Shown here piece by piece: positions 40,160 through 51,796 of a DNA stretch of 64,000 nucleotides. Both the position numbers and the translations under genes were made by a program. The DNA comes from Selaginella moellendorffii. Its lineage: Eukaryota > Streptophyta > Lycopodiopsida > Selaginellales > Selaginellaceae. Below the pieces are notes generated by a model. The model worked only from the letters and a program-made list of their open reading frames with translations. It made no database searches and was not told where the DNA came from. Where the stretch lies: positions 686,196 to 750,195 of the forward strand of contig NW_003314305.1 of the NCBI RefSeq assembly GCF_000143415.4, in the 5' to 3' direction. Within the stretch, counting starts at the first letter, position 1; each line of letters starts with the position of its first letter.

Positions 40160-40795
40160 CAGAGCTACTCTTCTTCTCTCGCTCATTGGCTTGCACAGTT
40201 TTTATGGAGAGTGTTCTGTTTTTTTACTTTCTCCTTTTTTTTTTCTCCCAGTTAAGGAAGCACGCGATAGCTCCTACAGCTTACCGGGGAGATCGAGATC
40301 TCGTGCTGAGTTTTTGTTTTAGGGGTAAGTTTGCGAGCTCTGGAGAATTCGCAAGCTTCTCCCAAAAACTGGCTGTCCAAGTTTCTAACATCCAATACGC
40401 CTCTGAAGCATCCGTTGATCCACACCCAGAAATGATAATCTTTACTCGAAGCGAAGTTCCCACTCGCCAGCTCCTTGTATGTATACTTTTAAGCCAAGCC
40501 TTGCAATGCCTGTCAAGAGCACGACCAAGCCAACCGAATGCTCTGCGACCACCCTGACGAGAGTGGAGAGATCTGACCCTGTCCAGACACCGGAGGTTCG
40601 GCGGCGTTGAACTCCCGCAGGCCACCCGCGGATATGACTTGCAGTCAATCCCAACGATTAGCCTGTCCATTTCCTGTAAAAATAGTCACGGATTTAAATC
40701 GGCACTTGAAATAAGGCATCGCCCTTACTTCGTTGATATCTTGAGCCTTCGGCTATTGTATCCAGGCCTTGATCCTAGACAATAGTAAAGGGCTG
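40160..40795 (-). pseudogene. Probable 3' part of an RsgA-type GTPase gene, copy 1, detached by inversion
   Basis: Minus-strand sequence (EMDRLIVGIDCKSYPRVACG, SLRVKIIISG in one frame) repeated at 55400-55920, where it directly continues the GTPase gene. Here it stops at ...CTTGATCCTAGACAATAG (plus-strand reading), where an inverted segment begins. Confidence 0.5.
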
Positions 40796-40839
40796 TAAGT
40801 ATCTTCTATTCCAAAGACAGCTGTTTAGTTTTAGCCCGG

Positions 40840-41310
40840 ATGCTTGGAATCGTTGCTTTCAAATACAATAGATAAAGACTGCTTCATGAAAGCAAGTTGT
40901 ATGCCTTAGAAAAGCAAAAGCTATACACATTCCAGATACCAAAAGCAGATACTCTACATAGAGTGGATTGCCACTTTTTAGTTTAATCAGTTTCCCTTTT
41001 TCTTGAGCTCTATCTATATGTTGAGATCTTTCAGTTGTGGCATTCAACAAAGAATACATATTAATTATATAAACATGCATGATTTAACCTGGTACAGTTA
41101 CCTCTTCTTGTCTTTCCACGTAGCGCATGCGAACGTACACACCGAAAGTTACTGTGGCAAACACAAAGATTGCAAACGAGCACGCTGCAAAGAAGATGAT
41201 CCAAGATGGAGTGACTTGAACTGTTGAAGTTGTGTCACCAAGAACGAGATCGCTTAGCTGCTGGAGTAGTGTCTTTGAGGTGGCAACCCGGTGGCAACAG
41301 TTGCAGCAGC
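40840..41310 (-). pseudogene. 3' end of the four-helix membrane protein with its downstream spacer (inverted)
   Basis: Minus strand reads VATSKTLLQQL, TTSTVQVTPSWIIFF, FGVYVRMRYVERQEEV, with stop at 41084, followed by module spacer A in the same inverted orientation. Only the last about 70 codons remain. Confidence 0.85.
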
Positions 41311-41379
41311 ACATCGGAGCTTCTACGTGCTGTGCCGATTGTCCATTTTTCCCTCCCAAGAACCAAACCCGATTTTGGC

Positions 41380-42540
41380 GCCAAAAAGAAAAGGCCATGT
41401 GTTCTAGGTCTAGGTTGCGGCTCAGCGGCGGGGCGATTCCAAGCAAGTCTCTCGCCAGTGGAATCAACAGGTGCGTGGCGATTCCAAGCAAGTCTCTCGC
41501 CAATGGAATCAACAGGTGCGTGATGTAACGGATGTGAGGCGATTCGACAATCTTTTAGCCGAGGATCGAGCAGTCGGTCAGGTCACGTCGGCGCAGGTGA
41601 ATTTCATGACTGTCGTGGTGAACGAGCTGGAGCGCTCGATGAGCTTGCAAGAAGAGGGCTTTAGAGCAGGGATTAAGCTTCTTTGCGTGGTGAGAGCACT
41701 TCTCCAGAAGATCAGGAGAAGAGTCATGGTTGGTGATAGTGTTTTAGTCTCGGGAATAGATTAGACAGACAAACGCGGGATGATTGAAGGTGTTCTACAG
41801 AGACGATGGGACACTTCGAATCCACCAGTGGCTAATGTTGATTTGCTACTGGTGCTGGATAGGCCGCGCTTGGATCCTGTGATAATGAATAGGTTCTTAG
41901 TCGAAGGTGAGTCTACTGGAATACCTCTAGCAGTGGTGCTCAACAAGGCGGATCTTGTTACTCAGGAGGTACCCGTTTTATTTCTTTTGCAAAGCTGATA
42001 GAAGGATCATTTTTAGTTTTCAGATGAAAGATAGCTGGGAGAAGCAGCTGTCGGGATATAAACCATACATATGCAGTGTAGAGACTGGTATGGGGTTTCA
42101 TGAAGACATCAGTCTTTTTTGGCCCAAGTGGAGTCGGAAAATCGAGCTTGATCAACTTTCTACGTGGAAAATCTTGCCTTCCACCAGATGACATCCAGGT
42201 CTGTAGACCTTCAATGTTCGTCTGAAACTAACTTCAATTGTCGCGTGTACAGGCACTAGACGAAGTCGACGATGAAGTCATTCGCGTAAGTGAGGTGTCG
42301 TCAGAAGAAAACATTGAGAAGCATAGCATAGAAGCTATGGCAATGCCACGGCCTACCTGTACGAGGAAGAAAAAAGGCGCGGCGAATGCAATCAAGCACG
42401 AGAGCTGACAACAGACGCTCTTGCATCTGCCATTTAGAGGGGCTATGCTCGCTGATACTCCAGGTTTCAGCCATCCCAGCTTGTCAATGGTGACAAGGAA
42501 CTCATTAGCATTGCTTTTCCCCGAGGTATTTTTTGTCAGC
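41380..42540 (+). pseudogene. RsgA/YjeQ-type circularly permuted GTPase pseudogene, copy 1
   Basis: Ribosome-assembly GTPase with permuted G4-G1-G3 order: VANVDLLLVLDRPRLDP and VVLNKADLV (G4), then TSVFFGPSGVGKSSLINFLRG (P-loop, G1), then AMLADTPGF (G3). An in-frame TAG after SGID (41762) interrupts the N-terminal domain, and the same TAG is in copy 2. The P-loop is intact here. An intron-like gap splits the gene at 41968-42023. Its 3' part was left behind at 40.2-40.8 kb. Confidence 0.85.
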
Positions 42541-42659
42541 TTCTTCTTATCGCGATTGTGACCATAGCTGGATCAGCTGGTCTCAGCTTTTACTACTCAG
42601 CTAGACATGTAAAGGTGACTTACACTTTTTCTTTTCGTACCTTATATGATAACGTAAAA

Positions 42660-43033
42660 GCTTTCCAAGCGCTTTTACCATCGACATCAAACAGCCACGC
42701 ATCAATGCCGGGCCTGGCACAGAAAGTCTGGGCTTGCTGGAGTGCCAAGCTCGTTGCAGCTTGGACGTCGGCTTGGTACTGTGGCCCGGTGGTGTAGCTC
42801 CGGACGTAGGGAACACACTCAGCAGGGACTCTCCAGCTCAAGAGGTTTCCAGACGCAACGCTAAACTGGAAGCTGCGGCAATAGGAATCCACGAACTGGG
42901 ACCTTAGATCTCTCGGTGGGAGGGAAATGTCCTCGGGATTTAGCACACCAGCAGGCTCGATTGCAAAGGCAAGATCAAAAGATGAAAGAAGAAGAGCAAG
43001 GAAAAGACGAGCAAGATGAAGAAGAGAAACCAT
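42660..43033 (-). pseudogene. Acid phosphatase copy 2, truncated at motif I
   Basis: Keeps the signal peptide and exon 1 up to AWLFDVDG, then breaks abruptly at about 42677 into sequence from the GTPase block. No exon 2 or 3. Confidence 0.85.
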
Positions 43034-43100
43034 TGTGACTATGAAAGTTTCTTGAGATGGAGCACTAGAATTTATATTTTTTAGCTAGTTTTTAATAAAT

Positions 43101-45038
43101 ATGGTCAGGAAAACCGTTGTTATTGATCTTCTTAATCAATATAAAGGTCATACAATAAACTTCTCTTCCAAATCCAACCAATATCCTAATCTGTTTGAGC
43201 AGAGACAAGGCATAATTAAACTGATGTTGAATCCAAAGGAGAAGTTCACTGGAGCATTTGTGATTGGCACCGCATTTGCAACTTTCGTGGCGACACTTGT
43301 GGTGACTGCTATCTTCACGGTTCCAAAAATGATCAAGCCACCTCCAGGGGATTACTACCCGGATATCATCAAGTGCTCTACGTGCTGGGAAGCCACTGTC
43401 TTTGCCACAAACTCTGATCCATTCTACCAGTGGGTCTCTGATTCCTCACCTGACGTCTCTCAGAGGGGAACATTTGCATACCAGAGGGCCAGCATCTGGC
43501 GTGTTTCGGGCAATGTCACCTCTACAAATGAGAGCTCCATGTATAGCTCGCCAGATCCCCACATTCTTGGAGGAGAGCTTGTCAAGAGAAGCAGGACTCT
43601 GGTATGGAAGATGACAGTCTACTGGGGGATGAGTGTAAGAACTTGTTTCACCTTGCCAGGATCCAAGGATGATTCGTGTCTCTACACAACCCCGATCGTC
43701 CAGACCGCTCCTGAATCATATGCAGCGCTCTTGGTTGGCGTTCCGTATCGGAAGGTTTCACAGGAACCATATGCCGTGGAGAGCAGCGCTTTGTATCTGG
43801 ACAATGATGCGGTGTATTTGACAAACTTTGTGAGCAACGCTAGAACCAGTGCTGGATTGAAGCTCAAAAGCTCTGGCAAAAGAATCAAGAACTACGTCTA
43901 TGAAGGCCAGGTTTGCAACAGGGCCTCCCCGATCCTCGTCACCCCGGACGTGGTTTCTTACATGGGTTTTCCAAGCTTACAGTGCGCTTGCGATGGTATC
44001 CTTTGCCTTGTGGGTCTGAACATCACTGGCTCAGCTTCGGATGAGGATGAGATTCTTCCTCTGAAACTAAATGCCTCCGGGTGTGGCCAGGGCAATTCGT
44101 TTTGGGAATCCTTTGAAAGAGAATAGAACCATCTTCTACTCTTACAACCCGAGTCGGGAGACATCGATACTACGGTGAATTTCAGCACAACATTCGATGT
44201 GGTAATCTTTGGTGCCAAACAGCGACTCAAATAATTCGTTTCTTGCACCGACGACACGATCCAGAAGAAGGATCCGAGCGATGACACACTAGTGTCAGAT
44301 TTGCAGGAGTGCTTGAAAAGTCCAATTGTTGCCGTGAGCGGTAACTTTAGCATAACCGGATCTGGGGATTGGTTCATGGACACCTTCAATAACAAGGTTC
44401 CAAACGACAAGGACGACCACTTCTTGTGTGGCATGGACGAAGGCCAGTCAAAGCTGGCGGACAAGCTGTGCACGGTAAGCTTGGAGAATCTACAATTGCA
44501 AGTTCTGGAGAAGCGCTTGAGGGAGTCTCTAACGGACGTGCAAACGTTCATGAAGAAGGAATGGGAGAGCACTTGGTCGCAGAGATCAGACATAAGTGTT
44601 GGGATTGTCACAGCAGTGATGACCATCCTTGTGACCATCTGGGGGATGTTCAACAGGGATTTGCAAGAGGTGGAGGCGTTGATCTTGAAGCGCGCAGGCA
44701 AATTCACCAGGGTTGTGGAAGCAACAATAGGACTTCCACTGTTTAAGACGGGAATTCGGGGTTTTCTGCTCTTGGGTGTGATCGTGTGGAACATGTTTAA
44801 CGTGTTTGTCAGCTTGAATGCTGTGGGAAGTGAACCCCGGCTTGCCACCTCAAAAACGCTACTCCAACAGCTCGACGGGATCTCGTTCTTGGTAACTACA
44901 ACTTCAACAGTTCAAGTCACTCCATCTTGGCTTATCTTCTTTGCAGCGTGCTCGTTTGCAATCTTTGTGTTTGCCACAGTAACTTGCGGTGTGTATGTTC
45001 GCATGCGCTACGTGGAAAGAAAAGAAGAGCAAGCTTAA
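43101..45038 (+). pseudogene. Four-helix membrane protein, copy 2 (frameshifted)
   Basis: Close copy of 19903-21837. The normal start (MAESQG) is lost; the open frame runs in from upstream. A net 11-base deletion near 44107 (ggga/tcctttg) shifts the frame to a stop at 44126. A second open part, 44292-45038, encodes all three C-terminal helices. Confidence 0.9.
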
Positions 45039-45459
45039 ATCATGCATGTTTATATAATTAAAATGTATTCTTTGATGAGTGGTACAAAATTTGGATATAG
45101 ATAGAGCTCAATAAAAAGAGAAACTGATTAAAACGAAAGTAACTAAAAAGTGGCAACCCACTCAATCTCATGCTATGTAGAGTATCTCTCATGTGTTACA
45201 TGCTTTTGGTATCTGGAATGTGTATAGCTTTTGCTTTTCTAAGGCATACAGCTAAGCAGTCTTTATCTATTGTATTTGAAAGCAACGATTCCAAGGCATA
45301 ATGTGTGTGGTTTCCGAATTATATCCAGGGATGATTGCGTCTTTCAACGCAGCAATAGCACATTACTTCAGTATCGTGAGCTATGATCAATTTTGTTTAT
45401 CCAAGAGGGCAAAAGAGAATAAGTCTTTTATAAAACTAGTAGTGTAGAATGCCGTTCTA
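45039..45459. other. Module spacer A, shortened copy
   Basis: Deleted version of 21838-22747, without most of the internal duplication. Confidence 0.65.
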
Positions 45460-46493
45460 ATGAGTGCTCTCAAGAGAGCAGCCAACCACGCCATTGAAGA
45501 CTTCGCAACCGTGATTCGCCACTGTGCCAAATCCAAGGACTTGGCAAAGGGTCGCTGGATACACAGCCAGATCATTTCAGATCAAAAGGAATACAGAGAG
45601 AACGTCTTCCTGGCCAATTTGCTCGTGGCAAATGCGGTAGCCCAAATGATGCCAAGCGAGTGTTTGACACCATCGACGCCAAGAACGTTTTCTCGTGGGC
45701 TGTTATGATGACTGCATATACCCAAAACGGGTATCTGCAAGATGCTAAGGTTATATTTGACGAGATGCCCGATCGGGATACTGTTGCATGGAATACAATT
45801 CTTGGAGCGTACGCACAACACGGGCATGTAGACGAGGCAAAGATTCTTTTTGATTCGATTCCAAATCCCAACTTTGTGTCGCGGACAACAATGCTCACAG
45901 CATATGCTCAAAGCGGGAATATGTCTAGCGCGAAGCATATGTTTGATTCTATGTCACCTCGCAATGCAATTGCATGGACATCAATGCTTGCTGGATATGC
46001 AAGACTCGGAGGTATCTTAGCCTCTCGAGGATTCTTTCGAAAGATGCCCCAGCATGACACTATATCAGCGACTGCAATGATTTCGGCATTTGCCGCGAGG
46101 GGCAATGCAAGAGAGGCGTGTGCCTTGTTCGAGAATATGCCGGAGAGGAACGTCTTCTCATGGACGGCATTGCTCCAGGGATATGCCGAGAATCGTCTTC
46201 TAGACAAGGCAAAGAGCTACTTTGACAAGATGCCAGCATGGAATCTTGTGTCGTGGACTGTGCTCGTCGTTTCATATGCTCAATGCGAGCGGCTTGAGAT
46301 TGCACAAGACTTGTTTGTTGAGATGCCCGAGCGGAGCATAGTGACTTGGAATGCCTTGTTGGCAGCGATTGGGCATGCCAAGTCTTTGGAGGAGGTGAAG
46401 CTTTTCCTTGTCACTATGCCCGCATGGAACTTGGTGACCAAAAACACAATCTCTCAGATCAAGGAAGTCAAACAAAGTGAAACCACTAGTTGA
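45460..46493 (+). pseudogene. PPR gene copy 2 (one frameshift; longest intact PPR stretch)
   Basis: The start MSALKRAANHAIEDF...NLLV is followed by a 10-base deletion near 45627 (ccagatgtat in the 61.3 kb copy). The rest is open from 45660 to 46493 (277 residues) with about eight PPR repeats, such as FDEMPDRDTVAWNTILGAYA and FENMPERNVFSWTALLQGYA. If the deletion were an assembly error this would be a normal 340-residue PPR protein. The stop follows EVKQSETTS. Confidence 0.82.
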
Positions 46494-46496
46494 CTT

Positions 46497-47376
46497 GGCT
46501 AATGCTTCTGTCAAGCTTGCTGGAAGAGGAGGCGTCATCGTTGGTGGATCGAACCACAGCTATGCAACGCAGGATGCACAAGACTCTATTGCAGAAGGGA
46601 AAGACCATGGAAATGAAGAGCGAGAACAACTACAACTTCGATGTTATACCAGGATCTCTTCCCGCGGTCTAAGAACATTGACTTGTTTCTGGAGAACGAG
46701 CAACAGCTGCTTTGGTGGTGTTATTGCAATGATAAACTGCTAGAGACTTCTTGTACGCTGTGCACAGGCTGAGGCCGAACTATTTGCTGCTTCCTGCGAA
46801 CGCTCCCAAGTGTGCTCATAACAACAACCATCACGAGGTAGTATGACAAGCAACGCTCTTGCTTTTACGTTCTATATTCTGTGTTTGCAGGTGAACTATT
46901 TCCCTTCCCATTTTGATCCTTGCCGTCACGCTGAGCGAGTGCCTATTCCTTCTCACCCTCTCGGTGGTCGACGAGAAGAGGTTTGGTTAGTCTACCTTTC
47001 AGCTTCTCATTTTACGCTTTGGCATTCTCTTGTAGGCGATGATTGAAAAGGAAAATAACTTTGCTCAGCCAGGAGCAACGTTCCGCTCCGGGCCTGGTGA
47101 CAGGCAAGATCTCAAACCTCTCTCTCAGCTAATCATGTTTTAACTGAATCTCTGCTCCTCTTCCAGGCAAGAGCGTTTCATTGCGAGAGTTGTGGATGCT
47201 CTGTCCGACCCGCGCGTCACCCACGAAATCCGTAGCATCTGGCTCTCTTACTGGTCTCAGGTTAGACAATAAAGAAAATACAACATGTGATCAAACTCAA
47301 CCATGAAAGTGTGCAGGCGGATCGTATGCTTGGTCAGAAGATTGCAACGAAATTCAACGTGAAAGCCAACATGTAA
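46497..47376 (+). pseudogene. Catalase 3' half, introns retained
   Basis: Corresponds to catalase from SLLEE through the last codon NVKANM (exons 4-8). Introns 4-7 are still in place, including the GC-AG one near 47106. Several deletions break exon 4. It is a DNA-level duplicate, not a retrocopy. Confidence 0.88.
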
Positions 47377-47515
47377 ACGGATAAAACTATATCTGTGTCC
47401 ATCGTGGTGATCGTGGTGAAAGAAAGAGGTACTAGTTTTAATTATTACTCTTGTTCTAACAATCCAAATCTGCATTATTATTGAGGTATGTTTCTTGCAT
47501 TGTATTGCTTGAGTT

Positions 47516-48310
47516 TTATTTGTTACCCGAGAGATCAGGCACCTGAGACTGTGGAATGCTCTTGTCACCACCTGTGTCTTTCTTGTTGCTCGTTGCTCCC
47601 TTGGTGTCATACCCAGGCCAAACCCCTGGACAGTTTGTTTGCTTTCTTTTTTTCAACAAGGTTCTCGTCTTGAGTCTGGAAGAGTGGTCGTCTAGCAAGA
47701 GTAGCATTTGGTGTCATGACAGGCTAGCCAACGTTATCTAAAGCTCACAAACCTCATCAAGAGCCTCTTCCAGCCTCTGTAGCCCGCCCGGAGTAAGTTC
47801 CTCACAGTCGCACGCCGCAGTGACTATGGGCGTGTGGACACGAGGAACACTGTCCAGTTCGTTCTGAGAAGCGTCCTCACTGGAGCGATCGCCGGGCCGA
47901 CGCCTCTGGCGGCCCACAAGTTAAAGTCAGTGTCGCGGTAGCTCCCAGCTCTGCAAAGTTTTAACTTTCAACAGGGAAGGAAGAGATAGATCCAGACGTT
48001 ACCCGAACTGCTTTGTAGCAAAGTAAGGCGTGGTTGAGAGGAGAGTACCATGGACATCAAACAGCCACGCATCAATGCCGGCCTGGCGCAGAAAGTCTGG
48101 GCTTGCTGGAGTGCCAAGCTCGTTGCAGCTTGGACGTCGGTACTGTGGCCCGGTGGTGTAGCTCCGGACGTAGGGAACACACTCGGCAGGGACTCTCCAG
48201 CTCAAGAGGTTTCCAGACGCAACGCTAAACTGGAGGCTGTGACAGTAGGAATCCACGGACTGGGACCTTGGATCTCTCGGCGGGAGGGAAATGTGCTCGG
48301 GATGGAACGC
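47516..48310 (-). pseudogene. Acid phosphatase copy 3
   Basis: Parallels 18754-19673. It lacks the signal-peptide end, has a deletion near 48141 (QYQADVQ lost) and a one-base deletion near 48081. Motif I is changed from DVDGT to DVHGT, and the tail is shortened by an about 45-base deletion. Confidence 0.85.
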
Positions 48311-48764
48311 TAGAATTTATATTTTTTAGCTAGCTTTAAATAAATATGGTGAGAAATACCTCATAGGGAGGCAACAGAGGGAGCACATTCGTGCACGTCC
48401 GCGACGACGACCAGAATTGATCCATTATATGTTTTATAGTAGTACCTTTATGTTCATTAATACAGTATTTGTACCAAGTTTTATATAAGATCACAGCTTG
48501 TATGATCAATACTTATTATTATTACAGGAGGGGAAAGATCATGTAGAATAGGCATAATTTTCCATCGTCGTTCCTTGTTGTTGTCAATCAATTCAATCAA
48601 TCAATCAACGTTCATACAAAGAATTTTCACGTACTGCAACTATGCAAAGGGATTAATCACTTTATTCGCCACTTACTTACAAAAAAGTTAGTAACCTTTC
48701 TATATAACTTCTATTCCAGCGGGTATCCACCGCATAATCTATTTGAGCAAAGAACATTAGAGCT
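48311..48764. other. Spacer before mini membrane protein
   Basis: AT-rich. The last about 130 bases match the promoter before 19903; the first about 300 bases have no match seen in the window. Confidence 0.4.
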
Positions 48765-49205
48765 ATGGCGGAGTCACAAGGCGTACCTAAACTGATGTTG
48801 AATCCAAGGGAAAAACTCACTGGAGCGCTCTTGATTGGCACCGCATTTGCAACTTTCGTCGCGACACTTCTGCTCACTGCCATCTTCGCGTGCAGATGGG
48901 ACCACATCTGCATTCGGGGTTTTCTGCTCTTGGGTGTGATCGTGTGGAACATGTTTAACGTGTTTGTCAGCTTGAATGCTGTGGGAAGTGAGCCCCGGCT
49001 TGCCACCTCAAAGACACTACTCCAGCAGCTCGACGGGATCTCGTTCTTGGTGACTACAACTTCAACAGTTCAAGTCACTCCATCTTGGATTATCTTCTTT
49101 GCAGCGTGCTCGTTTGCAATCTTTGTGCTTGCCACAGTACCTTTCGGTGTGTACGTTCGCATGCGCTACGTGGAAAGAAAAGAAGAGGTAACTGTACCAG
49201 CTTAA
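48765..49205 (+). CDS. Mini four-helix family protein: in-frame internal deletion, 146 residues
   Basis: Keeps the first about 43 residues (helix 1) joined in frame to the last about 96 (helices 3 and 4, tail) of the 644-residue protein. The whole extracytoplasmic domain and helix 2 are gone. The junction carries about 20 filler bases with an 8-base inverted repeat, TGCAGATG/CATCTGCA. The promoter and ATG are kept, so a short three-helix protein could be made. Whether it is expressed is unknown. Confidence 0.6.
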   Translation: MAESQGVPKLMLNPREKLTGALLIGTAFATFVATLLLTAIFACRWDHICIRGFLLLGVIVWNMFNVFVSLNAVGSEPRLATSKTLLQQLDGISFLVTTTSTVQVTPSWIIFFAACSFAIFVLATVPFGVYVRMRYVERKEEVTVPA

Positions 49206-50089
49206 ATATATAATTAATATGTATTCTTTGATGAGTGCCACAAAATTTGGATATAGATAGAGCTCAAGAAAAAGAGAAACTGATTAAAATGAAAGTAAGT
49301 AAAAAGTGTCAACCCACTCAATTTCATGCTGTGTAGAGTATCTCTCATGTGTTACATACTTTTGGTATCTGGAATGTGTATAGTTTTTGCTTTTCTAAGG
49401 CATACAGCTTGCTTTCATTAAGCAGTCTTTATCTATTGTATTTGAAAGCAACGGTTCCAAGCATCCGGGCTACTGTCTTTGGAATAGAAGTTACTTACAG
49501 CCAGCTCTCGTGCTTGATTGCATTCGCCGCGCCTTTTTTCTTCCTCGTACAAGTAGGCCGTGGCATTGCCATAGCTTCTATGCTATGCTGCTCAATGTTC
49601 TCTTCTAACCATATATGATAACTCTTGTTGCATGAATGTGGATTTAAGAGAATTTCTAAGCCCACCACGGGGTGTTTTTGAAGATTCCCGACCATGGCAT
49701 GGAGCACACTGGTGGAGTGAAGTTTTGTCTCCTCCTGGTGCCTGAGGCGCATCGAATAACAATAATTTACTATCATAGCGCAGGTGTTCAGTCGTAGCGT
49801 GAATCGCCAGAAAATCTCATGACCCTCAACAGCAGAGCTCAAGAGAAATAGAAACTGACTAGATATACTCCTACGAATTTTGCGGCATCCAGCGGCTTGA
49901 GACTATGAGCACAAAAAGACCAGCCCCACATAATGTGTGTGGTTTACGAATTATATCCAGGGATGATTGCGTCTTTCAACGCAGCAATAGCACATTACTT
50001 CAGTATCGTGATCTATGATCAATTTTTTATCCAAGAGGGCAAAAGAGAATAAGTCTTTTATAAAACTAGTAGTGTAGAATGCCGTTCTA
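49206..50089. other. Module spacer A, third copy
   Basis: Longer version, including the block TCTCGTGCTTGATTGCATTCGCCGCGCC and CCCGACCATGGCATGGAGCACACTGG also seen in shorter form at 22.3 and 57.6 kb. Confidence 0.6.
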
Positions 50090-50763
50090 ATGAGTGCTCT
50101 CAAGAGAACAGCCAGCCACGCCATTGAAGACTTCGCAACCGTGATTCGCCACTGTGCCAAATCCAAGGACTTGGCAAAGGGTCGCTGGATACACAGCCAG
50201 ATCATTTCAGATCAAAAGGAATACAGAGAGAACATTTTCCTGGCAAATCTAAAAATGCGGAATGCAATTGCATGGACATCAATGCTTGCTGGATATGCAA
50301 AAATCGGAGGTATCTTAGCCTCTCGAGGATTCTTTCGAAAGATGCCCCAGCATGACACTATATCAGCTACTGCAATGGTTTCGGCATTTGCCGCGAGGGG
50401 CAATGCGCCTTGTTCGAGAATATGCCGGAGAGGAACGTCTTCTCATGGACGGCATTGCTCCAGGGATATGCCGAGAATCGTCTTCTAGACAAGGCAAAGA
50501 GCTACTTTGACAAGATGCCAGCATGGACTGTGCTCGTCGTTTCATATGCTCAATCCGAGTGGCTTGAGATTGCACAAGACTTGTTTGTGGAGATGCCCGA
50601 GCGGAGCATAGTGACTTGGAATGCCTTGTCGGCAGTGATTGGGCATGCCAAGTCTTTGGAGGAGGTGAAGCTTTTCCTTGTCACTATGCCCGCATGGAAC
50701 TTGGTGACCAAAAACACAATCTCTATGATTAAGAAAGTTAAACAAAGTGAATCCACTAGTTGA
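50090..50763 (+). pseudogene. PPR gene copy 3 (internally deleted)
   Basis: The start (MSALKRTASHAIEDF) joins in frame to the fourth repeat (RNAIAWTSMLAGYAK). The frame is lost near 50405 by a deletion (ggcaatg/cgcc), and a second open part, 50410-50763, carries the rest. Confidence 0.8.
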
Positions 50764-50764
50764 C

Positions 50765-51090
50765 TTGGCTAATGCTTCTGTCATGAGCTTGCTGGAAGTC
50801 ATCGTTGGTGGATCGAACCACAGCTATGCAAGACTCTATTGCAGAAGGGAAAGACCATGGAAATGAAGAGCGAGAACAACTACAACTTCAATGTTATACC
50901 AGGATCTCTTCCCGCGGTCTAAGAACATTGACTTGTTTCCGGAGAACGAGCAACCGCTGCTTTGGTGGTGTTATTGCAAGATGAACTGCTTCAGACTTCT
51001 TGTACGCTGTGCACAGGCTGAGGCCGAACTATTTGCTGCTTCCTGCGAACGCTCTCAAATTTGCACGACAATCTCCTTGAAATTCAGGTC
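50765..51090 (+). pseudogene. Catalase fragment after PPR copy 3
   Basis: Same fusion and deletions as at 23870, with one further about 30-base loss near 50830. Confidence 0.7.
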
Positions 51091-51270
51091 AATTCTCTCT
51101 AATCTCAACAACCAACTCGAGTCACTTATACAGATGATAGAAAGCCTCAAGATGATCACTCTCTCGTATCTACTGTCAAAGAAATCCCAGCTTGGGACAC
51201 ACAGGGAATTCTAACTCCTAAGGAGCACCAGCCTGCCTCACGAATTCTCAAAAACTAGCTTATATACTAC

Positions 51271-51740
51271 CTACGCTGTCATTCCGTGATCCTCTTGGGT
51301 CACAACTGCAGACGCCCGATAGCAAATTCCTCCAGGCATCATTAGAAAATCCTCTGCGCCACCTTGCCACCTGACCTTGGGCGGCACAAGCTTTAAGAGC
51401 AGACGCATAGGTTTGTAAAGAAGGGAGAGCACTTCGGCAGAGAGATCAAGGATTACTATTAGGATTGTCATGAGGGAGTTGCAAGCAGTTTGATCGTGAA
51501 AGGTCACCAAAGTTGTGGGACTTCCATTGTTTAAGATGGGAGTGTTTGTGCTCGTGGGTGTGACGTGTTCATAAAGCTTGTGAGCCTCGCCTTGCCACTT
51601 CAGAAACACTTCTCCAGCAGCTCAATGGGATCTCGTTTCTAGCGACTACAACCTCAACATTGCAATCTAATTTGAATTTTTCAGTTACTTTTGGTGTGTA
51701 CATTCGCATGAAATAACTGAAGAACTGTGCTTCCAAGCGA
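51271..51740 (+). pseudogene. Old membrane-protein relic, copy 2
   Basis: Nearly identical to 24440-24830; therefore duplicated after it had decayed. Confidence 0.65.
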
Positions 51741-51796
51741 AATTCAAGGTTAAAATGAGAGGGGTACACTGCAGCACGAAAAGCAAAGATCCAAAT

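Noticed and set aside
46497-47376. Catalase retrocopy
   Set aside because: Introns are retained, so it is a DNA-level duplicate.
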